Shown: one piece after another, positions 6,404 through 10,672 of the stretch | How the letters are laid out: each line of letters starts with the position of its first letter | Numbering within the stretch: position 1 is the stretch's first letter | Assembly: GCA_021845555.1 (NCBI GenBank) | Contig: JAJZVS010000098.1 | Span: 1 to 10,672 of the forward strand | Source of the DNA: Pseudomonadota bacterium | GTDB lineage: Bacteria > Pseudomonadota > Alphaproteobacteria > Acetobacterales > Acetobacteraceae | Direction of reading: 5' to 3' | DNA: 10,672 nt | Notes under the pieces: generated by a model | What the model was told of the DNA's origin: nothing | What the model saw: only the letters and a program-made list of their open reading frames with translations | Database searches by the model: none | Translations under genes and position numbers: made by a program

Positions 6404-7060
6404 TCAGAACGCGGGAAGCGGGGTGCCCATCCGCAGCCGGAACAGCAGATCCTCGTTGCGGCGGAACGGAAACTTGCGCGGGCGCCAGCGGCGGGGCGGC
6501 TTCGCGGCGGGGGCGGTGGCGGTCGTGTCGGTCGGGTTCGCTGCCTCGGGTGCCGGCTTGCTGGGGCGCGTCGCCGCCATGAAGGGCAGCGGCGGCATCC
6601 CCAGCGCGTAGCACAGCGGGGCCAGCAGCCGTGACAGCTGCGGGCGGGCGCGCAGCAGCGCCGTGACCTCGGGTTCGTGCAGCAGCGCCATCAACTGCGA
6701 CAGGGACATGGCGGTGGGCTGCATCAGCCGCAGCAGCCAGGCGTGTCCGCCCGGCAGGCGCGGCCATTCGGCCGGCGTGGTGGCCGGAGGGGGGGCGGAC
6801 GGAGGGGGGGCGGACGGAGGGGTGACGGCGGGGGGCGCGGAGCGGGGGCGCGGGGCGCGGGGGGTGTTCTCCCCCGGGCGGGGCGGGACGGTGGCGCGGG
6901 CGAGGAATTGCCCGGTCCAGCGCCGGATGCGGTTGTAGATCAGGAGCGTCAGCGGCCCGTCGCGCAGCCGCATGACCCCCTGCTCGGCGACGATTTCGAT
7001 CAGCAGCGCGATGATCCGCGCGAAGCGATCGGCCAGGGCGGGGGAGAGGGTGAGCGGCAC
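6404..7060 (-). CDS. Proline-rich protein of unknown function, probably lineage-restricted
   Basis: A 218-residue protein with GTG start at 7060-7058, preceded by AGGA at 7069-7066 with a 5-base spacer; an open frame continues upstream to 7207 but has no such support and crosses a REP-like palindrome. Residues 1-57 (LTLSPALADRFARIIALLIE...) are helical and amphipathic. Residues 59-99 form a Pro/Ala/Ser linker with a SAPPP repeat encoded by a 15-bp DNA repeat. Residues 102-158 form a second helical module (GHAWLLRLMQP..LMALLHEPEVTALLRARPQLSRLLAPLCYALG). An Ala/Pro/Thr linker follows, and the end is strongly basic (PPRRWRPRKFPFRR at 188-201). There is no signal peptide. I recall similar unnamed proteins in Acetobacteraceae, but no function is known to me; the architecture suggests an adaptor or nucleic-acid-associated protein at most. 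Confidence 0.7.
   Translation of the reverse strand: MPLTLSPALADRFARIIALLIEIVAEQGVMRLRDGPLTLLIYNRIRRWTGQFLARATVPPRPGENTPRAPRPRSAPPAVTPPSAPPPSAPPPATTPAEWPRLPGGHAWLLRLMQPTAMSLSQLMALLHEPEVTALLRARPQLSRLLAPLCYALGMPPLPFMAATRPSKPAPEAANPTDTTATAPAAKPPRRWRPRKFPFRRNEDLLFRLRMGTPLPAF
6786..6830. repeat. 15-bp tandem repeat in the proline-rich linker
   Basis: GGAGGGGGGGCGGAC occurs twice exactly (6786-6800 and 6801-6815), followed by a diverged third copy at 6816-6830. On the coding (minus) strand it encodes the SAPPP pentapeptide repeat. The plus strand from here to about 6880 is unusually rich in G-runs. Confidence 0.8.
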
Positions 7061-7066
7061 GGCGGT

Positions 7067-7095
7067 CCTGTACCGAATTCGCCGGGGCGTGTCAA
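7067..7095 (-). promoter_or_regulatory. Candidate promoter of the proline-rich gene
   Basis: On the minus strand TTGACA (7095-7090, perfect -35 consensus) is followed after 17 bases by TACAGG (7072-7067), only 3 of 6 matches to a -10. The -10 overlaps the ribosome site of the GTG start, so a transcript from here would be nearly leaderless; either the promoter or the ribosome site may be spurious. Confidence 0.3.
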
Positions 7096-7110
7096 GGATT
7101 TTGTTCCTTG
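7093..7110. promoter_or_regulatory. Palindrome overlapping the TTGACA hexamer (possible operator)
   Basis: CAAGGA-TTTTGT-TCCTTG is a perfect 6+6 inverted repeat that shares three bases with the TTGACA hexamer on the minus strand. The position is what a repressor site would have, but no cognate regulator is encoded in the window. Confidence 0.35.
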
Positions 7111-7124
7111 TCTGCCGCCCCCAG

Positions 7125-7157
7125 TCCTCATGTCCGGGCTTGACCCGGCCATGAGGA
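7125..7157. repeat. REP-like intergenic palindrome
   Basis: TCCTCATGTCCGGG (7125-7138) and CCCGGCCATGAGGA (7144-7157) pair at 13 of 14 positions around the loop CTTGA. The TCATGtCCGGGCTTGACCCGGcCATGA core resembles palindromes scattered in intergenic regions of many alphaproteobacteria. It lies between the tRNA-Gln gene and the proline-rich gene, and could end the tRNA transcript. Only one copy is in this window. Confidence 0.6.
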
Positions 7158-7248
7158 TGCGGGGGGAATGGCGCGGCGGCCCGACACGCCGCAAACTCCC
7201 CCCGCAACCGGAGGGACCGACGGACGTGGCGGGGTGGGATCGGCCGAG

Positions 7249-7322
7249 TGGCTGGGGGACCTGGATTCGAACCAAGGCTGCCCGGGTCAGAGCCGGGAGT
7301 TCTACCGCTAAACTATCCCCCA
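7249..7322 (-). tRNA. tRNA-Gln (anticodon CTG)
   Basis: A 74-base tRNA on the minus strand. The acceptor stem TGGGGGA pairs with TCCCCCA, with the U1-A72 pair typical of bacterial tRNA-Gln. The D arm is GTTT/GAAC around AGCGGTA. The anticodon arm CCCGG-CTCTGAC-CCGGG gives anticodon CTG, which reads CAG. A 4-base variable region follows, then the T arm CTTGG-TTCGAAT-CCAGG, discriminator G, and encoded CCA (7251-7249). Confidence 0.95.
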
Positions 7323-7352
7323 AGCGGGCCCCCAAGCGGACGGGGCGGCGCC

Positions 7353-7381
7353 CAGATAGCATGCGCCCCCCGGCCGGACAA
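7353..7381 (-). promoter_or_regulatory. Candidate promoter of tRNA-Gln
   Basis: On the minus strand TTGTCC (7381-7376) and TATCTG (7358-7353) are 17 bases apart, with a TG just upstream of the -10 (extended -10 type) and a GC-rich discriminator after it, as stable-RNA promoters have. It lies about 30 bases before the tRNA 5' end. Both hexamers are imperfect. Confidence 0.4.
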
Positions 7382-7443
7382 CCGGGGTCGCCGGCGCCTC
7401 GGCGCAGACCGGCCTGTGTGGCGTCCCCATCGGAGTGCACCGC

Positions 7444-8166
7444 ATGATCGCGTTTTCCCCCGCGCCCGCGACGCTCGAACCCGGCCGGCGGGTCTATGCG
7501 GTGGGGGACGTTCATGGGTGCCTCGATGCGCTGCGGGCGCTGCATGCGATGATCGCCGCCGACCTGGCGGAGCGGCCGGTGGAACGGGCGGTGCTGATCC
7601 ATCTGGGCGACCTGATCGACCGCGGGCCCGACAGCGCCGGCGTGGTGGAACTGCTGTCCGCCGGGCCGGCGCCCGCGGGCATCACCGAGGTGGTGAACCT
7701 GCTCGGCAACCACGAGGCGATGCTGCTCGCCGCGCTGGAACCCGGCGCCAAGGAGAGCGCGCCGCTGAACTGGCTGGTCAACGGCGGGGCGGACGCGCTG
7801 CTGAGCTGGGGCGTGCCGCGCAAGACCGAGCACTCCCGCTGGGCCGCGCTGCTGCCGCCGGCGCATGTGGCGTTTCTGCGCCACCTGGTGCCGCGCCATC
7901 AGGAAGGCGGCTATCTGTTCGTGCACGCCGGCATCCGCCCGAAAGTCCCGCTCGAGGCGCAGAAGCTGCCGGACCTGCTGTGGATCCGCGAGCCGTTCCT
8001 GTCCTCGAAAGCCGATCACGGCGCGGTGGTGGTGCACGGCCATACGCCAACGGCCGAGCCGGAGGTGCGGACCAACCGACTCGGCATCGACACCGGCGCG
8101 GTGATGGGGGGAACACTGACGTGCGCGGTGCTGGAGGCGGACCGGCTGGGCTTCCTGACCGCGTGA
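7444..8166 (+). CDS. PPP-family metallophosphatase (serine/threonine phosphatase-like)
   Basis: A 240-residue calcineurin-like phosphoesterase of the bacterial PPP group (relatives of PrpA, lambda phosphatase and ApaH), using a two-metal site to cleave phosphoester bonds. All metal motifs are present: GDVHG at 21-25, GDLIDRG at 55-61, GNHE at 88-91, FVHAGIRP at 159-166 with His161, and HGHTP at 198-202, followed by NRLGIDTGA at 211-219. ATG at 7444 is chosen because GGAG at 7432-7435 sits eight bases before it; a GTG nine bases upstream overlaps that ribosome site. It begins the pair with the flavodoxin-like gene 16 bases downstream. The tRNA-Gln gene lies divergently upstream. Whether the substrate is a phosphoprotein or a dinucleoside polyphosphate cannot be told. 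Confidence 0.9.
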   Translation: MIAFSPAPATLEPGRRVYAVGDVHGCLDALRALHAMIAADLAERPVERAVLIHLGDLIDRGPDSAGVVELLSAGPAPAGITEVVNLLGNHEAMLLAALEPGAKESAPLNWLVNGGADALLSWGVPRKTEHSRWAALLPPAHVAFLRHLVPRHQEGGYLFVHAGIRPKVPLEAQKLPDLLWIREPFLSSKADHGAVVVHGHTPTAEPEVRTNRLGIDTGAVMGGTLTCAVLEADRLGFLTA

Positions 8167-8182
8167 GCCGGCGAGGACCGGC
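8167..8182 (+). promoter_or_regulatory. Hairpin displaying the ribosome site of the flavodoxin-like gene
   Basis: GCCGG (8167-8171) and CCGGC (8178-8182) can pair with the loop CGAGGA, which contains the Shine-Dalgarno sequence GAGGA. The stem starts right after the upstream TGA and ends right before the ATG at 8183. It may only be chance in GC-rich DNA. Confidence 0.25.
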
Positions 8183-8674
8183 ATGAAAACCCTGCTGATC
8201 GTGTTCCATTCGCTGACCGGCGGCACGCGCGCGATGGCGGAGGCCGCCGCGCACGGCGCCGGCGCCGAGGCGGAAGTGACGGTCCGCCTGCTGCACGCGG
8301 CGGCGGCCGGGCCCGCGGACGTGCTGGCCGCCGACGGCTACGTGTTCGCCACGCCCGAGAACCTCGCCACCATGTCCGGGCTGATGAAGGACTTCTTCGA
8401 CCGTTGCTATTACCCGGTGCTCGACCGCGTCGCCGGCCGGCCGTTCGCCACGCTGATCTGTGCCGGCAGCGACGGGACGGGCGCGGCGCGGCAGATCGCG
8501 CGCATCGCCACCGGCTGGCGCCTGCGCGCGGTCGCCCCGCCGTTGATCCTGTGTACCAACGCCACCAGCGCCGAGGCGATCCTGGCGCCGAAGACGCTCC
8601 CCGCCGCCGATCTGGCGCGCTGCGCCGAGCTTGGCGCGACGCTCGCGGCGGGGCTGGCGATGGGGGTGTTCTGA
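8183..8674 (+). CDS. Flavodoxin-like / NAD(P)H-dependent FMN reductase family protein
   Basis: A 163-residue flavodoxin-fold protein, expected to bind FMN. The phosphate loop is HSLTGGTRAMA at 10-20 (compare SxTGNT), and the second flavin loop is FATPENLATMSGLMKDFFDR at 55-74, the TPEN-type segment of NADPH-dependent FMN reductases. The third loop is CAGSDGTGAARQIARIATGW at 93-112. There is no signal peptide or extra domain. The start is ATG at 8183 with GAGGA five bases upstream, and the gene is 16 bases after the phosphatase gene, so it is likely co-transcribed. The electron partner is unknown: it could be an electron carrier, a quinone or flavin reductase, or an azoreductase-like enzyme. 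Confidence 0.8.
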   Translation: MKTLLIVFHSLTGGTRAMAEAAAHGAGAEAEVTVRLLHAAAAGPADVLAADGYVFATPENLATMSGLMKDFFDRCYYPVLDRVAGRPFATLICAGSDGTGAARQIARIATGWRLRAVAPPLILCTNATSAEAILAPKTLPAADLARCAELGATLAAGLAMGVF

Positions 8675-8676
8675 TG

Positions 8677-8705
8677 CCGACTCTTGCGGCTATTCGGCCA
8701 GTCGG
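8677..8705. terminator. Weak hairpin between convergent genes
   Basis: CCGACT (8677-8682) pairs perfectly with AGTCGG (8700-8705), with an inner GGC/GCC possible (8688-8690 with 8697-8699). It occupies the 43-base gap between the flavodoxin-like stop and the cbpM stop. No T-tract is present, so a bidirectional terminator is only a suggestion. Confidence 0.3.
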
Positions 8706-8717
8706 GATTGCGCGCCG

Positions 8718-9038
8718 CTACTGCTTCTCCAGCGCCGCGGCGATCGCTGCCCGCACCGCCTCGGGCTGCGCCGCGATCGCTTGGCGCACGCCGTGCAGCG
8801 TCGCGCGCAGGTCATAGACCTGGTCGAGCAGCGACAGCACCAGTTCCACCGTGTCTTCCGGCAGTTCCATCGTCCGGCGCAGGTCGCGGATCAGCCGCAC
8901 GCGGGCGACGTCGATCTCGTGGAACTCCCACTCGCCGCTTTCCGCCGCGTCCGGGCACACCCAGCCGCGCTCGATCCAGGCCGTCAGTTCGCCCCGATCG
9001 AGGTCGCCCAGCAACCCCACCACCGCCAGCGTGCGCAT
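8718..9038 (-). CDS. cbpM: Chaperone modulator CbpM (MerR-like helix-turn-helix)
   Basis: A 106-residue protein that in known systems binds the J domain of CbpA and inhibits its co-chaperone action. It shows the family layout: an N-terminal MerR-like segment (LLGDLDRGELTAWIERGWVCPD at about 9-30), the WEFHEIDVARVRLIRDLRRTMELPED block at 37-62, then the LVLSLLDQVYDLRATL helix at 67-82. ATG at 9038-9036 is used, with GGAGG seven bases upstream inside the end of the dnaJ-like gene. An adjacent GTG at 9041 would overlap that ribosome site. The start shares a base with the stop of the DnaJ gene (TGATG), showing tight coupling. It is the last gene of the minus-strand operon. Confidence 0.82.
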   Translation of the reverse strand: MRTLAVVGLLGDLDRGELTAWIERGWVCPDAAESGEWEFHEIDVARVRLIRDLRRTMELPEDTVELVLSLLDQVYDLRATLHGVRQAIAAQPEAVRAAIAAALEKQ

Positions 9039-10000
9039 CACTCCTCCTCCAGCCCGGCGCGCGGGTTCTCGGGGTGGCGCGGGGTCCAGCCGCGCAGGAA
9101 TTCGGCCAGTTCCGGCTCGTCTTCGGCCGGCACCACCACGTCCAGTTCGACGAACTGGTGACCCTGTCCGGCGATGCCGCGCCCGCGCAGGCGCAGCCGC
9201 GTGCCGGTGCCGGAATGCGGCGGGATGGTCAGCCGCACGGTTCCCGCGATGGTCGGCACATCGACGCTGGCGCCGAGCACCGCCTCGCGCAAGCTCACCG
9301 GCAGGGTGAGGACGATGTCGTGGCCTTCGCGGCGGAACAGCTTGTGCGGGGCGATGCCGATCTCGACCAGCGCGTCGCCCGGCGGGCCCTCGCCGATGCC
9401 GGGCTCGCCCTGGCCTTTCAGCCGCAGCACCTGCCCGTCCTGCACGCCGGCGGGGATGTGCACATCGAGCGTCCGCCCGTCCGGCAGGGCGATCCGCCGG
9501 GTCACGCCGTTGGCGGCATCCAGGAAGCTGATCGTGAGCGTGTAGTGGGAGTCCGCGCCGCGCAGGTTGAAGCCCCGCCGCCCGGCCGCGCCGCGGCGCG
9601 CACCCCCCGGCCCGGCACGGCCCCGCCCGGCACTACCCGGCGCGGCACCGCCGAACGCCGCGGCCAGGATGTCCTCCAGATCTTCCGCCTCCATGCCGCC
9701 GGCGGCGGCGCCGTAGCGCCGTTGCCCGCCGGCCTCGGCATAGTCGCGGTAGAACGGGCGTTCGGGGGCGCGTTCGTTGCCCTCGGCGTCGATCTCGCCG
9801 CGATCGAAGCGGGCGCGCTTGTCGGCATCCGACAGCAGCGCATAGGCCGTGGAGATGCGCTTGAACCGTTCCGCCGCCTCCGGCTTGCCGGGATTGAGGT
9901 CGGGGTGGTGCTGCTTGGCGAGCTTGCGATAGGCCGTGCGCAGTTCCGCCGCGGTGGCGGTCTTCTTGACCCCGAGCGTCTCGTACGGATCGTCGGCCAC
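9038..10000 (-). CDS. cbpA: CbpA-like DnaJ co-chaperone without zinc finger
   Basis: A 320-residue J-domain protein that stimulates DnaK ATPase and delivers clients. The J domain spans about 4-70 with HPD at 32-34. A Gly/Ala/Arg-rich linker lies at about 91-145, including a GRGRAGPGGARRG-type segment. The DnaJ C-terminal substrate-binding domains run from about 150 to 292 (DGRTLDVHIPAGVQDGQVLRLKGQG, PHKLFRREGHDI). No CxxCxGxG repeats are present, which puts it in the CbpA/DnaJ type II group, in accord with the adjacent cbpM. The start is a GTG at 10000-9998, three bases after the stop of the enoyl-CoA hydratase homologue, with a weak GGGA eight bases upstream. A GTG start and weak ribosome site suggest modest, coupled expression. 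Confidence 0.88.
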   Translation of the reverse strand: MADDPYETLGVKKTATAAELRTAYRKLAKQHHPDLNPGKPEAAERFKRISTAYALLSDADKRARFDRGEIDAEGNERAPERPFYRDYAEAGGQRRYGAAAGGMEAEDLEDILAAAFGGAAPGSAGRGRAGPGGARRGAAGRRGFNLRGADSHYTLTISFLDAANGVTRRIALPDGRTLDVHIPAGVQDGQVLRLKGQGEPGIGEGPPGDALVEIGIAPHKLFRREGHDIVLTLPVSLREAVLGASVDVPTIAGTVRLTIPPHSGTGTRLRLRGRGIAGQGHQFVELDVVVPAEDEPELAEFLRGWTPRHPENPRAGLEEE

Positions 10001-10003
10001 GGC

Positions 10004-10672
<669 letters not shown>

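Noticed and set aside
7061..7207. N-terminal extension of the proline-rich protein to 7207
   Set aside because: The frame is open but passes through the REP-like palindrome; the GTG at 7060 has a ribosome site and starts the helical module.
7000..8226. A 408-codon minus-strand frame over the phosphatase, the tRNA and the upstream gap
   Set aside because: It crosses the tRNA gene and lies antisense to a phosphatase with every metal motif intact.

Overview
The window is about 10.7 kb of very GC-rich DNA. GTG starts are common, genes are tightly packed with several ATGA-type overlaps, and protein signatures look alphaproteobacterial. The gene content (Daro_2409-like glycosyltransferase, DnaJ plus CbpM pair, MsrP, a lineage-type proline-rich hypothetical, a REP-like palindrome built on TCATGtCCGGG) best fits Rhodospirillales, perhaps Acetobacteraceae. 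That placement is an inference from style, not from a marker gene. This looks like ordinary chromosome: no phage, transposase, CRISPR array or rRNA was found.

Left part (1-1627). A CrtF/acetylserotonin-type O-methyltransferase enters from the left edge. It is followed by a DUF488 gene preceded by a 12-codon leader ORF that overlaps the DUF488 start by ATGA. Convergent to it is a decayed VapC-type PIN gene on the minus strand.

Sulfur and redox block (1624-4923). A minus-strand operon encodes a PLP-dependent D-cysteine desulfhydrase/L-cysteate sulfo-lyase family enzyme. Next comes an Asp/Glu/hydantoin-racemase fold protein lacking both family cysteines, then the PIN remnant. Divergent from it is msrP (periplasmic molybdoenzyme that repairs methionine sulfoxide), overlapped by ATGA with a 108-residue two-helix membrane protein where msrQ would be expected. 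A hairpin follows that pair.

Middle (5100-7443). A GT4 glycosyltransferase of the exosortase-associated Daro_2409 type stands alone. It faces a minus-strand proline-rich protein of unknown function with a GTG start. Upstream of that gene lie a palindrome overlapping a TTGACA hexamer, a REP-like palindrome, and a minus-strand tRNA-Gln(CTG) with its own candidate promoter.

Right part (7444-10672). A PPP-type metallophosphatase and a flavodoxin-like reductase form a plus-strand pair. Converging on them is a minus-strand operon: an ECHDC3-like enoyl-CoA hydratase homologue without the two catalytic glutamates (cut by the right edge), a CbpA-like DnaJ, and its modulator CbpM.

No single spectacular new system is evident. 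The points most worth following are the msrP partner protein, the cysteine-less racemase next to the cysteine/cysteate lyase, and the small regulatory architectures. No stretch longer than 300 bases is without a gene.
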